In this document: positions 11,706 to 22,743 of the stretch, piece by piece
How positions within the stretch are numbered: position 1 is the stretch's first letter
Layout: each line of letters begins with the position of its first letter
Assembly: GCF_019649055.1 (NCBI RefSeq)
Contig: NW_026570311.1
Coordinates: 124,001-188,000 of the forward strand
Source of the DNA: Paramacrobiotus metropolitanus
Lineage: Eukaryota > Tardigrada > Eutardigrada > Parachela > Macrobiotidae
Length of the DNA: 64,000 nucleotides
Reading direction: 5' to 3'
Program-made: the position numbers and the translations under genes
Notes under the pieces: generated by a model
Seen by the model: only the letters and a program-made list of their open reading frames with translations
What the model was told of the DNA's origin: nothing
The model's database searches: none

Positions 11706-12733
11706 GAGACAAAACTGTAATTGCCTTTAGAGAAAAGCGATTTGCAGTAGATAGCTTTAAATCGGTTTGGTGTTCCGAATACCTGCTAATGGATGCACAA
11801 TAGATTTTGTTCCAGCATCGCATAATGCAGCTACAACATGTACAATATTAAATTTATCACTACTGTTGTTATAGGTAGTTGTTGTGATATAGAGAAAATA
11901 TACAGTGCGATATTATTACGCACGCTGTACTTTGCATTCCCTTAATTGTTTATGGTGGTCTTATGCCAAGCAGATGAAAGTTAGCAGCTAGACTGCCATG
12001 TCTGCGGCATACAAGACAATGAAAAGCTGTGACTAGAATTCTTTTACTTATTAAAATTCTTTTATTGATTCGATGTTGGCTTTCGGCCGCTGACACGAGA
12101 ATTACGCGAGAAACAACCTTTTAGTCCAGTGATGCTAACCAAAAATTGAGGTGTGGCATTCATAATATTAATTCATAAGAAATTAAGTTATTAAATTCTA
12201 AAAATGGAAAAATACAGAAAATAGAAAAATACAGGTATTGACGTTTTTAAATTTTTGACTAATTTGTTTTAAAACAAACCTTTTGATTGTTAGCCTACAA
12301 AATGCAGAATAACTTGGTGTAAATTAGCAGCGAGCTTCGGCAAATCACAATTTTCCCGTTATCCACCTAAAAAATCTACAATCACTCGTAATATGGTACT
12401 AAGATGAAAATATATAGGCAAGTAATTGTTCAGGCAAGGTAAACATAAAGATTATGAACTAGTCATAAATTTTCATGCTTTTTGCACTTTAGATATCATG
12501 TGAACGTAAACACAAGCAATTTAACGTTTTCGGTACAAAATTTATTAATGTTTTCAACTTTGCTAAAGGTGTTCCAGCAGTGTTGGCAACTTATCAGCAC
12601 TAACCGTTCTTAGCTTTCTAAAGGTCCATATAATTGCTCTGAACAGAGAGGTAGGTCGTCTACATGTTTATTATCGATAAAAGTATTCCGCGCGATCGCA
12701 TTGGACAGTAAAAAAAACAAAAATATCGGCAGG
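11706..12733. other. Intergenic, no supported gene
   Basis: AT-rich, with many stops in all frames and no repeat I can match elsewhere in the window. Confidence 0.45.
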
Positions 12734-14324
12734 CTATCCAAATAGATTTCCCGCAAAACCCGTCACATAGTCCAGAAAATCTCTATATGTCTCGATACAT
12801 CTCTTTGATCCACCAGTGCGGAAGACCAAACCTGTTGATTCCGATGTGCCGGGATCAACATTCGATACGATTAACTTTCCGCGTGCACATTCTACTTTAA
12901 TCGGTTCGTAGAACGATGCTCGTTTCTGTCGCGTCTCGCCGGCTTTCGCCACAATCCACGAATGGAGATCATGGAGAATCACGCGGCAGTTTATGGTATT
13001 GTCGCCGTCAAACACGGTCGTCACCGCATCCGCCAGATCCAAATCTGGTTCCGGAAGGTTCCCGCGACCAAGACGGCACGTAATGTTCAACGGGTTAACG
13101 AGATACGATGGAAGCTCAGCTGGAGGTGCAGTGACGGGAGGCTGAAAAGTGGTCGTACCGGTAATTACTGGAACGGCGGTAGTGGTTGGTCGGAAGGCCG
13201 TTGTACTCCAAGCCGATGTCGGTGTCGCCGGCTGGATATCGCATTGTCGCCCGCTAGCCGGTTGAGTCCAGTTACCGTGGAATCAATATAGCTAGACGGG
13301 CAGTTCACACGATCCACCCATCCGGCCGTATCACAAAGAAAGTTACTGTTCACGTATCCAGATACCGCATTGCAGTATCCACTGTGTGAGCCGGGTCGTT
13401 CTGAAACAAACATAGCATGCATTTGAACACGACTATTGGTTGTCTTTTATAATAGCACAGATGCAATGTCTTCCATTACCTTCAACGACAACGAAGTCGA
13501 TAAGCGCATCATGAAAATTTGTAGCGGTCGATGAGCTGCGAAAGTATTCAAACTTGACGGATGGTATTGGGAAGTACTCTGTCACAGCTTGTGCCACCGA
13601 TGCGGGGTTAACGGCTGCGGTGTGATTGCCGGTTAAATGCTTTATAAAGTTGTAGGTAAGACCGGCGTCGTAAATCTTGAGATAGTCATTGGCAGGTAAG
13701 TCGAGTTTTCTAAAAACCATTTACCGAACAGTTATCGAAAACTAGAGAATTCAGCGAATAAAAGACACAAGCACATGGAACGGCTTTATCTTTTCTTTTC
13801 TGACTTTTTTCCTTACCGGATGTTTAAATAAAATTTATACCGGTCCGTCCAGCCCCCGCAGTTGTGGGCCAGCGTGGCCTCGAAGGAGCACAGCCCAAGT
13901 GGCAACATATAGATCAAAAAATAACGGAATGTACCGGCTCTCCCGGTTTCCGGGACTGGGCATTCTAAGATCACGCTACTATTGCATGACTTTTCTAAAT
14001 CCACGTCTGCAATCCAAGAAGCGCTTAAACCAGCCAGTTTAGGAAGTTCGCTACGGTAAATAAAGTTTCTTTATCCTTTTTAAACTCAGATTTACAATTT
14101 GAATATGCTGGGACAAAAAACATTTTAGTTGATAGAACAGTTTCACTACCGGTATTGGATGCAATTTTCCGCTAAATTTTCTTACAACTTTTCTAAATTA
14201 TTCACTTTAGGAATTATTATATAACGTATTTCTGCTTACATTGATAGTATGGAGCCGATGAACTCTTAGAGAGAGAGATTATTCCCCATCCAAGGGCAAA
14301 AAGAAGGACATATCCGTAACCCAT
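12734..14324 (-). CDS. Secreted CUB-like/GRQC/RQKR family gene with one frameshift in exon 4
   Basis: Exons 14324-14240 (signal MGYGYVLLFALGWG), 14006-13817, 13709-13480 and 13400-12734. Exons 1-3 are open with correct phases. They encode GRAGTFRYFLI, YKFYLNIR, DYLKIYD, SVAQA and FEYFRSSS. In exon 4 the frame is lost just before GRQC: one C appears missing in the run that normally reads AACCCGGC (near 13260). After that shift the rest is open through the Thr-rich linker, NITCRLGR, ETRQKR and YEPIKVEC to the stop at 12734. Total exon length is 1172 bp, one short of a multiple of three. A single missing base in a C-run could be real or a sequencing error, so the gene may be functional. Confidence 0.72.
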
Positions 14325-14432
14325 TGTATCTGTGTAAGTTCGTAGCACTAGCGTAAGAATCTCGTAGCACTGCGCAAGCAAAACTGCTAAAAGTTTCATG
14401 TAATGATCGCCTTAAACGGTTCGAGTGCTTTT

Positions 14433-14446
14433 GTCATTCAGATAAC
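14433..14446 (-). promoter_or_regulatory. Upstream motif variant of the family promoter
   Basis: One-base variant of the GTATCTGCATGAC element, with AAAAGC following. The TATA position of this copy is degenerate (near 14410). Confidence 0.35.
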
Positions 14447-15410
14447 ATGCAAAAACAATGGTTGTCTTGGGAGAAAAGAGGTTTTCACTAAGATAACGTA
14501 TCACCAAGGTGTTTTGTATACCTGCTGAAATATGCACGTTGGATATTCTTTCAGCATCGCATAATGCAACCACAATTATTTTTGTCATTATCAGTTTTGT
14601 CGTTTCATGCGGTTATTGTAGTACAGAGGCAATGTTCAATACGGTTTTATATTGCAAACTCGGTGCACCTTGCACGGCATTATTTTGCATTGTTATTTAC
14701 GAAAATGAACGGAGAAGATAAATGTCCCGCAGTTTTCATTGCCCAATAAATATCATTGAATTAACAATCATTTAAGCAAAAACAAACATTTTGCATTGTT
14801 TGCCGAAGCAGTGCAGGATGGCGAATTATAAAACTGGCACCTACGCTTTACTTTTTATCTAGAATCTAAGTACTAACGTAAAGGTGTAAAAATTCAGAAT
14901 ACAGCTGATGCGTATTGGCAGCCGGTGTCGGCGAATTAAATCTCCTTGGGTAATGTCACCGCTTCCGAAGTCCACTGTTTACGCTGGAATTCCATCTGCT
15001 GGAAAGCTGGTACTCTCGGCGATTGCCTGTGTGCGGTGACGGTTGGTCAGCGAGAAGGTGGCCGACCGGGGATCGGTGGAAAAGAGCGGCCGGTGCCCTG
15101 CGTAACCTAAGGCCTTTATCGAGCAAACGCAAAATAACAGCAGAAAACCAGAAGGGTGTGGCGGGTGGTCAAGAACTAAACACTCACGCGCACATGAAAC
15201 CCCAAAATGTAATGACATCGTCAGACTAAAATGCAGAGCTCAAAACGGGTACAGGAGCAGTCAAGCGCCCGGCACTTGCGCGCCCGGCGTTTGTTCACAA
15301 TCAGCATTAGTACATATTATGTCATCGACGTGTTTACATTCGTTTATCGATAAAAGGAACTGCGAACACATCGGACAATGGAAAACAAAAATATGGGAAG
15401 ATTATTTAAC
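14447..15410. other. Intergenic, no supported gene
   Basis: No coding frame with motifs. Composition shifts from AT-rich to GC-richer around 15000-15300, and I recognise no repeat. Confidence 0.4.
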
Positions 15411-16482
15411 TCAGTTTGCCGCAAACCCCGTTACATAGTCCAGAAAATCTCTATAAATCTCGATACATTTCTTTGATCCGCCGGTGCGGAAGACCAACCC
15501 TGTTGATTCCGATGTACCGGGATCCACGTTGGACGCGGTTAAATTTCCGCGTGTACATTCCACTTTAATGGGTTCGTAGAACGATGCTCGCTTCTGTCGC
15601 GTCTCACCGGTTTTCGCCACAATCCACGAGTGCAGATCGTGGAGAATCACGCGGCAGTTTAAGGTATTATCGCCGTCAAACACGGTCGTCACCGCGTCTG
15701 CCAGATCCAGATCCGGTTCGGGAAGGTTCACGCGGCCGAGGCGGCACGTAATGTTCAGCGGATTAACGAGGTATGCTGGGAGCTCAGCTGGAGGAGCAGT
15801 GAAGGGAGGCTGAAACATGGTCGTGTTCACTGGAGCGGCCGTTGGGAATGGTCGGAAGGTCGTCGTATTCCAAACCCATGCCGGTGTCGTTGGCTGGTTT
15901 TGGCATTGTCGCCCGACTGCCGGGTCGAGTTCATATATTGTATTATAAAAACTGGACGGGCAGTTCACACGATCCAATGATCCTTGCGTATCGCAAATAA
16001 ATAAACCCGATAATGCAGCGCAGTAAGTATTGTGTCTCCTAGCCGTACAAACGTACGCTAAAAGCATTTCACAATTAGTGGCTATTGTCAGCTGTAATTA
16101 CAAAAGACGAATGCCTTCATTTACCTTCCAAGATAACGAAATCGATAAGCGCATCATGGGAGTTGATAACCTGCGACGAGCTGCGAAAGTACTCGAATTT
16201 GACGGATGGTTGTCTGTAGTACGCTGCCGTTGTTTGTGCCACGGATGCAGGGTTTGATTGCGCGGGTTGACTACCGGTTAAATGCTTTCGCGGGGATTCC
16301 AATCCGTTTTAAGATATATCGTAGATTTTGAGATAGTCATTTGTGGGAAGGTAGAATTTTCTGGAAAACATTTCAGTAAATGTACTGAATGGATACGCTA
16401 CAGAGATTTGACAGGCTACGGCAAAGAAAACCTCATATAAAATCAGCAAGTCAGTCAGTACCGGATGTCGAAACAAAATCGA
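15411..16482 (-). pseudogene. 5'-truncated CUB-like/GRQC/RQKR family copy
   Basis: Exon 4 (16057-15411) is fully open: FICDTQG, NCPS, VGRQC, a Thr/Pro linker, NITCRLGR, ETRQKR, YEPIKVEC, with a stop at 15411. It lacks the YVNN residues seen in other copies. Exon 3 (16360-16125, 236 bp) has correct phase but an in-frame TAA at 16309-16311. Of exon 2 only the last residues (about SCGQPDDWF then FDIR) before the donor at 16461 are recognisable. Sequence above about 16520 no longer matches the family, and exon 1 is missing. The inverted LTR of the Gypsy element begins at 16738. The copy has therefore lost its promoter and signal peptide. Confidence 0.75.
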
Positions 16483-16737
16483 AACCAGTCATCTGGTTGC
16501 CCGCAACTGCGAGCCAGGGTGCTAGCCGCATAACGCTGATAACGCTTCCCAAGGGGAACCGCATAATACTAACAACGCGCTGCCAGTCGCGTGTGGATGC
16601 ATGGATGCGCATGACCGGCGCGTGCACCTGTTGTTCATGCTGTTGCATAACTAACTTTCATTTGTCATGGGAAGTGTATCGATAGTCTTGGGTGGTATGT
16701 TGGAAAGTGTGATAACGGAGAGGAATGTCCTTGGAAA
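16483..16737. other. Junction segment of unclear origin
   Basis: Lies between the exon-2 remnant and the inverted LTR. It does not match the sequence flanking the other end of the Gypsy element (25098 onward), and I see no target-site duplication. This suggests a rearrangement. Confidence 0.35.
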
Positions 16738-16931
16738 TGTTGTGAACTGAATGCATTGGCATGTGGCTAGACGGTCTCATTTTGTGGTAGTGTGCTTCTG
16801 GCGGAAATGATGGAATCATTCTGTCTTGACGATCTGTGCAGAATACAGCTTACGGTATTAAACGACTAAACATCGTTGTTGCGGAATATCGTAAAGGTCA
16901 TAGACGTAGCCGTGTAAAGATACGGGTAACA
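16738..16931 (+). repeat. Inverted LTR copy at the env end
   Basis: 194 bp, TGTT to AACA, on the plus strand. It is the exact reverse complement of 24904-25097. A normal 3' LTR would be in the other orientation. Confidence 0.9.
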
Positions 16932-18497
16932 AACTGGTGCCGAAACCGTGGACACACTTTGCACAATCTGGCCAACATCAGCGATCCCATGCTGATCCAT
17001 CGTGCCGGCAAGTTGACCAAGCAGGCTGAACTGGAATGAGTGATCTTTTTCAACCACCGCTTGCAGTGCCGATCCAGACAAGTCTGTGGACTCTTTGAAA
17101 TGTGCCGCCAGGAGCAGGTGATTGACACTACTGACCGATTTCACCAACACCCACTGTCCGTTTCTTGCTTCATACGGTTTACCGTTGAAATTCACAACCG
17201 CAGATTTCCAGTAGCACTCGGTGTAACTGGCAAGGGTGTAACCGTCGGTAGCAATTGTGAAGTTTCCGCTCCTAGGCTGTGGTCCACATTTGGAGCCGTT
17301 GTGTACTTCAAAATCCATTACCGCTGCTCGACACTGGCGTATAATACCAAACGTTCCCATGCTCTCCAGTGACTGGCATTTCCGAAGTTGCATTTCGCGC
17401 GCCGCCAGGACACCGGACAACCGCGACAGCGCGTAAACATTACTCAGGCGCGCACGGGCTACTTGGCAGTCGAGAGTGTTCACCGCGTCGCCCACAGCAT
17501 TCAGGTATTCGGTTTGCATGTCTTGTTCGAACTGCAGATGCGGCTGCAGGATCTGGTCCAGGTCAAGTGTAAAGTTGTCACCACCAACATCCCGTCTGCC
17601 GCGGCGCAGTGGCCTCCTTCTCTTGAACTTGCTGGGCGCCGGTTTCTTTACTCCGTTCAGCTGATCCCGTGCTTGACTGACATTCAGCGGTTTCCTGTCT
17701 TCAGTGTACAGTGTAACAAACAAGTCCGGTTGTTGCGCTATAGTAATCAACTGATAACGTACTGTACCGCACACCGCTGTGACATTTCCCAGGATGAAAT
17801 CCAGCTGATGAACTGAGTCGCGTAATCGCAGTCCATCCGCTTCAGCGTGAAGGCTTCCCTGCCACTGTGCCATTTTCTTCACTTCACATGGCTTCCTTAC
17901 TGCTTCCACTTCTCTCCATACGAACGTACGCTGCCCTTGAACTGAGTATCCATCCGAACGTTTATGGCTGATTTCTCCAATCACGCTTACCACCGGGCAG
18001 CTGTCACAATTCTGTTCCAACGTTACTTCTTCCATTTCACAGTTTCTGGTTGTGAAATCTTTTACGCTATTCCAACTTCCTTCGCCAGTTGGCGTAGCTG
18101 TGTAACTCCATACGCGTCCTGCTTTAACCATAGGTGAGTTACCGCATTTCATGGTCTGCACCATCGTCCAGCAGTCCTGTGCACTGGTGGGCACATGCGC
18201 CACGTCTCTTGTGGTATCCGTCTGCCACAAAAAGCTTTCCGCAATGTGTAGTTGGTTGTCCCACCGCCGGCATACATAACCTTTGAAGGTTTTCCCATCC
18301 AGCTTCCGAGTCCACAAGTCGAAATTCACTGGCATAGACTTCAGGCTCGTATTCTGTGCCTTGCAGTTGAACAGTTGCTGGAAACTGGCCACTCCCACAT
18401 ACAGCGGCTGGTTGCAGTTGCAGACGTCCACTTTCATTACCAAACTTCCGCTGGCGATGCTGAGCACCAACATCGACATAAACAGCAGTCGGGACAT
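16866..18497 (-). CDS. Env-like surface glycoprotein frame of the Gypsy element (C-terminus replaced)
   Basis: About 543 residues from the Met at 18497. The start shows a hydrophobic signal-like segment (MSRLLFMSMLVLSIASG), followed by a cysteine-rich ectodomain with several NxS/T sites. A strongly basic patch (RRGRR) mid-protein looks like a furin-type site separating two subunits. The frame also runs open upstream into the integrase tail without a stop, which is unusual and suggests the start comes from a spliced message or from the internal Met. The last 26 or so residues are encoded by the inverted LTR/PBS, and no transmembrane anchor is present, so the original C-terminus is lost. The family is not certain; env genes of errantivirus-like elements are the nearest context. 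Confidence 0.65.
   Translation of the reverse strand: MSRLLFMSMLVLSIASGSLVMKVDVCNCNQPLYVGVASFQQLFNCKAQNTSLKSMPVNFDLWTRKLDGKTFKGYVCRRWDNQLHIAESFLWQTDTTRDVAHVPTSAQDCWTMVQTMKCGNSPMVKAGRVWSYTATPTGEGSWNSVKDFTTRNCEMEEVTLEQNCDSCPVVSVIGEISHKRSDGYSVQGQRTFVWREVEAVRKPCEVKKMAQWQGSLHAEADGLRLRDSVHQLDFILGNVTAVCGTVRYQLITIAQQPDLFVTLYTEDRKPLNVSQARDQLNGVKKPAPSKFKRRRPLRRGRRDVGGDNFTLDLDQILQPHLQFEQDMQTEYLNAVGDAVNTLDCQVARARLSNVYALSRLSGVLAAREMQLRKCQSLESMGTFGIIRQCRAAVMDFEVHNGSKCGPQPRSGNFTIATDGYTLASYTECYWKSAVVNFNGKPYEARNGQWVLVKSVSSVNHLLLAAHFKESTDLSGSALQAVVEKDHSFQFSLLGQLAGTMDQHGIADVGQIVQSVSTVSAPVCYPYLYTATSMTFTIFRNNDV
16935..16947 (+). other. Misplaced primer-binding site
   Basis: TGGTGCCGAAACC, separated from the inverted LTR by AAC exactly as at the true 5' end, but followed directly by antisense env sequence. 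Confidence 0.8.
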
Positions 18498-19355
18498 CGT
18501 CGCTTGCGGCTCAATGCGCGAGTTAAACACCGTTGACGTGTTGTGGTTACCGGCCGGCTGTTGCTGATGACCATTCATGTAATACGCCAAGGACGTACCG
18601 TACTCTTCAATGTAGCGCTTCGTGGTGCGTTCGCCTTTGTTTGGACGGCCTGAGCGGCGTGTCTCGACCACCGGCACCGGTCCAACATTGTTGTACGGTT
18701 GGCCATACATGTCCACCCCGCCTGCCGGTTCCCCTTGGACTTCCCCTGTGGCTTCAACCGGGTAGGTATCCACAGTGTTTGCACCGTCCATCTCGTCGCC
18801 GGCGTCACTGCCAAACTCCTCATCGTTCGAAAAGTACCGCGTTTCATCATTAATGTCATCTTCCAACTCCCGGTGATCGATGGTCTCGTTACCAACACGA
18901 TCGCCGTTCACGACCACAATGTCCTCTTCATCTTTGACCAATGTATCGCTCAGCTCCTCATCGTCGGAAACTGATTGACCACTAACTTCATGGTAGCCAC
19001 CATTGTCATGGTCCATTTCCGCATTACCTCCGGCCGGCTCTTCCCAGCCTCCATGCGTACTGCCAACGTTTTCTTGACCATCGACGTCTTCTGCATCAGA
19101 TGACTCATTTCCGTCGCCGATGTAGAAGGTGGCTTTCTTGGTCGGAATATCGTCATCCGGGTCATCGTACATGGCGTTTCTGTCCTTGAACAATTTCAAC
19201 TTTGACACATGTACCACAAACGTTTTGCGACGCTTCCGGCCTTGAGTGTGCACTTTGTAGTTCACTGGTCCTGTACGCCGTAAGACCAGGTACGGACCGG
19301 TCCATCTGCTCAGCAGTTTCGTTGCCCTACCGACTTCTCCCGCGGGGCAATACAC
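18498..19355 (-). CDS. Integrase C-terminal tail of the Gypsy element
   Basis: Begins in the frame reading GEVGRATKLLSRWTGPYLV, a GPY/F-type integrase C-terminal motif, and continues to HVSKLKLF. An acidic, low-complexity linker of roughly 200 residues follows before the env-like Met. A frameshift near 19340 separates it from the integrase core frame at 19310-19906. No protein-level stop separates it from env. Confidence 0.7.
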
Positions 19356-19906
19356 CAGACTATGTCACCGGGGAAATACTCTACTTCCGGGTGATCGTCT
19401 CGCGCCCATGTCTGGTTGTGGCTTGCTTCAATCCGGGCATTGGCCTCTGCATGAACGTCCCTTAGCCGGTCTGCCACATTACGGACAAACGGCTCTTTTA
19501 CCGTTGGGAGTGCCAGGGCCACCGGGAGAGTCGGCTCGCGCCCATACAGCATGTAAAACGGGGAATAACCAGTGCTGTCATGGCGGCTCGTGTTGTATCC
19601 AAAAACAACAAAAGGTAGCAGTTCATCCCAATTCTTTTGCGTAGGCGTCACATACTTCGCAAGCATGTGAGCTAAAGTCTGGTTGAAGCGTTCGGTAGTG
19701 CCGTTGCACTGTGGCCGATATCCTGACGTAGTCGTACGGTGAATGCTGAGCAACTCGTACAGTTCAGCGCTGAAGTTGTCCAGGAACGGCGTTCCCCTGT
19801 CGCTCAGGACTTTTCGGGCATCGAAAACTTCAAAAAGACTTCGTAAAGGAGGAACTTTGCAACATTGGTCGCATTCTGCTCGGTCAGCGCCTTTGCACAT
19901 GTCCAC
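19310..19906 (-). CDS. Integrase catalytic core, second part (Gypsy, frameshifted)
   Basis: Contains VLSDRGTPFLDNF (second Asp of the DDE triad) and NGTTERFNQTLAHML (the Glu), then GYNTSRHDSTG and the YGREP motif. It joins the upstream 979-residue frame across a one-base shift near an AAAA run at about 19810, and loses frame again near 19340. It is part of the same pol polyprotein. Confidence 0.85.
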   Translation of the reverse strand: MDMCKGADRAECDQCCKVPPLRSLFEVFDARKVLSDRGTPFLDNFSAELYELLSIHRTTTSGYRPQCNGTTERFNQTLAHMLAKYVTPTQKNWDELLPFVVFGYNTSRHDSTGYSPFYMLYGREPTLPVALALPTVKEPFVRNVADRLRDVHAEANARIEASHNQTWARDDHPEVEYFPGDIVWCIAPREKSVGQRNC

Positions 19907-22743
19907 TTGCTGAACAAGTCAGTGGCAACAATTATGAACTTGTATCCAGCACGGGTCCGGGGCAGTGGTCCGAGGATATCCGTCGCCACCGTGTGGAACG
20001 GCACATCCGGACAAAAGCTCTGGACTGGACCAGCAGATTTCACAGTAGGACGGTTTGTGGCTTGACATTTGACGCATGACTCAACGTATGTCTTCACGAA
20101 ACTCAGCATGTCTGGAAAGGTCACGCGTTTACTGACCTTTTCCCAAGTTCGGTCAAATCCCAGATGACCAGACAGCGGGTCATCATGTAGGAAGGCCAGG
20201 ACTTCAAACCGCAACTTCTTTGGCAGCACCAGCAACATGCGCCTCGTCCCCTGTGTCTTCCACCATATGTACAGTATGCCTTCCTGGAGTACGTATGTCT
20301 TCCGCACATTCTTCTCGTGTGGCATCCGCTGTACAATATCGCTGCAAAACGCATCTTCTTTTTGCTCGGCTGCAATGTCAATGTCCATACCAATTTCATC
20401 CGCAATAATAGCATTAAACTGCAGCGGCTCCACAGGGTAGCGGGACAGGCAGTCTCCGTCGGCGTGAATTTTTCCCGCTTTGTGGATAATTCGTAGGTCG
20501 AATTCTTGCAGCTTCAGTGCCCATCGTACAAGGCGGGAGCTGGGTCCCTGGACATTGATGAGCCAGCACAGACTGTGGTGGTCCGTTACCACAGTCACCA
20601 GACGCCCCAGTAAATAATACCGAAACTTTTCACAGGTGTACACAATCGCAAGACACTCGCGTTCGGTGATGGTGTAGTTGCACTCCGCCTTGTTGAGTCT
20701 GCGGCTTCCGTAGGCCACCACACGCTCCCGGTCCTCTTCATCTCTCTGCACTACGACAACTCCGATTGCGTAGGCTGACGCATCTGGATGGACTTCAATG
20801 TCACGGTCAGCATCGAAGTGGACCAGCACAGGGGCAGTGCACAAAGCCTGCCGCATCGAGTCGAACGCCTCTTGCTGTTCTTGGGACCACTCGAACGGAA
20901 CATCTTTCTTTGTCAGCCGGGTTAGCGGCTCCACTATCGCCGAGAATCCCTTGATGAAGCGGCGATAGTAACCGGAGAGGCCCAAGAAGGAACGGCACGC
21001 TTTCAATGTCACCGGTCGTGGGAAATTCTGGACCGCTGTGACCTTCTCGGGATCCGGTTCAATGCCTTCTGGTGTGACAATAAACCCGAGAACTTTGCAG
21101 CGTGACTTTAAAAAGTGACACTTACTGGGCTTCAGAATCAATCCGTAACGACGGAACCGAATGCAAATCTCACCGACGACTTCTTTGTGTTCCTTCAGTG
21201 TTTCGTGCCCACACACAACGTCGTCGAGGAAACAAAACATATTTTTGAACAGCATTCCGTGCAGGACATCATTCATCGTCCGCTGAAAATGTGCCGGGGC
21301 GTTGCGCAAACCGAAACATACCACGTTGTACTCGTACAAACCACCGGCTGCTTGAAATGCTGTAATGGGCTTCGACTCTTCCGCTAATGGCATCTGCCAA
21401 AAACCTGACTGCAGATCCATTGTGGTAATATACTTCGCCTTGGAGAGCACCTGCAGACAGTCATCCACGTTGGGGAGTGGGTACCGGTCGGCAACCGTGA
21501 CCGCGTTGACCCCTCGCATATCAGAGCACATCCGCTTGGCTGTGCCGTGGTCCTTGTAGACCAGCATTGAGGGCGAGCACCAGCTGCTCTTTGACCGCCT
21601 TATCACCCCTTTCGCCAACATGTCCTTTATCTGCCGCTCCATCTCTTCGAATTCTTTCGGAGTTCGGCGGTGCTGACCTTGGTAGCGTGGCTTCGTGCCG
21701 GGTTGCAGTACAATCTTGAATGGCTCCACTTTGGCCATTCCCATCATCTTGTCATCTGTATGGAACAGCTCGGCAAACTGTTCCAGGAAGGCTGAAAACT
21801 CCTCCACTTTATCCTGTGTACGAGCGTCACCAATATAGAATTGGGTAATCGGGACTTTAGGCCAAGAATAGTCCCAGTTGTCCATATCCAACTCATGGGC
21901 ACCGTCCATTGCGACGGCCAGTCTGCGCTGCTGAAGGACTTGTCCACCACCAGTCTGCTGATGAAGAAGTGCCATCATGAATGCCTTCACTCTTGGCTGC
22001 AGCCTTGCCGCTTCCCGCTGGGCTGGGACTGTTGCTGCGGCACTGGTGACTTGCCCCTTGGGTTGCCCCTGTGACTGTCCGTTGCGGCCCACAGCGGTGC
22101 TGCCGAACTTGCCGGTGACCTTTGCCACTGCTGGTTGACCACGGCTAGACGTGGGCTGTCTGGCACCGCTGCTGCTCTTCAGTGTGGACATCCGCTTCAG
22201 CTGCTCCTCCTTGGACAGTCCGAGCGTTGATCGTTGCACTTCGGTGAGCCCCTTCGTCAACACGTAGTCGCTTGGTCCCAGCAACCAGTTGTTTGCAACA
22301 TCAACTAATATGCCGGGTATACCGGTCACATTGCACCCAATCATTGCGTCATATTTGCCACTGTTGAACCCATCGAATACCTGGAATGGTATGGTTCCCT
22401 TCAACCCACATACCTCCACTTCCAGGAAGACACGGCCAGTTGTGCGCACTACGCGGTTGTCAGCCATCGTGACCTCGACGCTGTCCGGCATCACTTCGCA
22501 TCCCATGCCACGCACAAAGCTCATGTTGACCACAGACAAGCTGGCACCGGTATCGACCAGTGCAGTAGCAGGTCGTCCGTTTATGCGAATGGGCATTATG
22601 GGTACTGACCCTGACATCTGTAGCGGTTCTTGTGCCGGTCCAAACGCCTTTGTGTCCGACTGCATCTCCGCCCTGTGGTGCTTCACGGTCATCATTGCAA
22701 ATGTCTGCCATGGATTCTGCCGACGCCCTCTTTGACGCTGCAT
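19804..22743 (-). CDS. Gypsy pol: protease, reverse transcriptase, RNase H, integrase N-terminus
   Basis: 979 residues. Aspartic protease motif DTGAS at about residues 64-68. The RT begins with the SSWCSPSMLVYKDHG region and includes TTMDLQSGFWQMP, FGLRNAPAHFQR and a catalytic FLDD, with Phe in place of the usual Tyr of YxDD. RNase H shows HPDASAYAIG, where TDAS is usual, and TERECLAIV and TDHHSL. The integrase H2C2 finger (GHLGFDRTW to CVKCQ) and the first catalytic Asp (ATDILGPLP) follow. The frame ends early at MPEKS because of a one-base shift, and the core resumes at 19906. The start Met is simply the first in frame; the true start may depend on gag. Confidence 0.9.
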   Translation of the reverse strand: MQRQRGRRQNPWQTFAMMTVKHHRAEMQSDTKAFGPAQEPLQMSGSVPIMPIRINGRPATALVDTGASLSVVNMSFVRGMGCEVMPDSVEVTMADNRVVRTTGRVFLEVEVCGLKGTIPFQVFDGFNSGKYDAMIGCNVTGIPGILVDVANNWLLGPSDYVLTKGLTEVQRSTLGLSKEEQLKRMSTLKSSSGARQPTSSRGQPAVAKVTGKFGSTAVGRNGQSQGQPKGQVTSAAATVPAQREAARLQPRVKAFMMALLHQQTGGGQVLQQRRLAVAMDGAHELDMDNWDYSWPKVPITQFYIGDARTQDKVEEFSAFLEQFAELFHTDDKMMGMAKVEPFKIVLQPGTKPRYQGQHRRTPKEFEEMERQIKDMLAKGVIRRSKSSWCSPSMLVYKDHGTAKRMCSDMRGVNAVTVADRYPLPNVDDCLQVLSKAKYITTMDLQSGFWQMPLAEESKPITAFQAAGGLYEYNVVCFGLRNAPAHFQRTMNDVLHGMLFKNMFCFLDDVVCGHETLKEHKEVVGEICIRFRRYGLILKPSKCHFLKSRCKVLGFIVTPEGIEPDPEKVTAVQNFPRPVTLKACRSFLGLSGYYRRFIKGFSAIVEPLTRLTKKDVPFEWSQEQQEAFDSMRQALCTAPVLVHFDADRDIEVHPDASAYAIGVVVVQRDEEDRERVVAYGSRRLNKAECNYTITERECLAIVYTCEKFRYYLLGRLVTVVTDHHSLCWLINVQGPSSRLVRWALKLQEFDLRIIHKAGKIHADGDCLSRYPVEPLQFNAIIADEIGMDIDIAAEQKEDAFCSDIVQRMPHEKNVRKTYVLQEGILYIWWKTQGTRRMLLVLPKKLRFEVLAFLHDDPLSGHLGFDRTWEKVSKRVTFPDMLSFVKTYVESCVKCQATNRPTVKSAGPVQSFCPDVPFHTVATDILGPLPRTRAGYKFIIVATDLFSKWTCAKALTEQNATNVAKFLLYEVFLKFSMPEKS

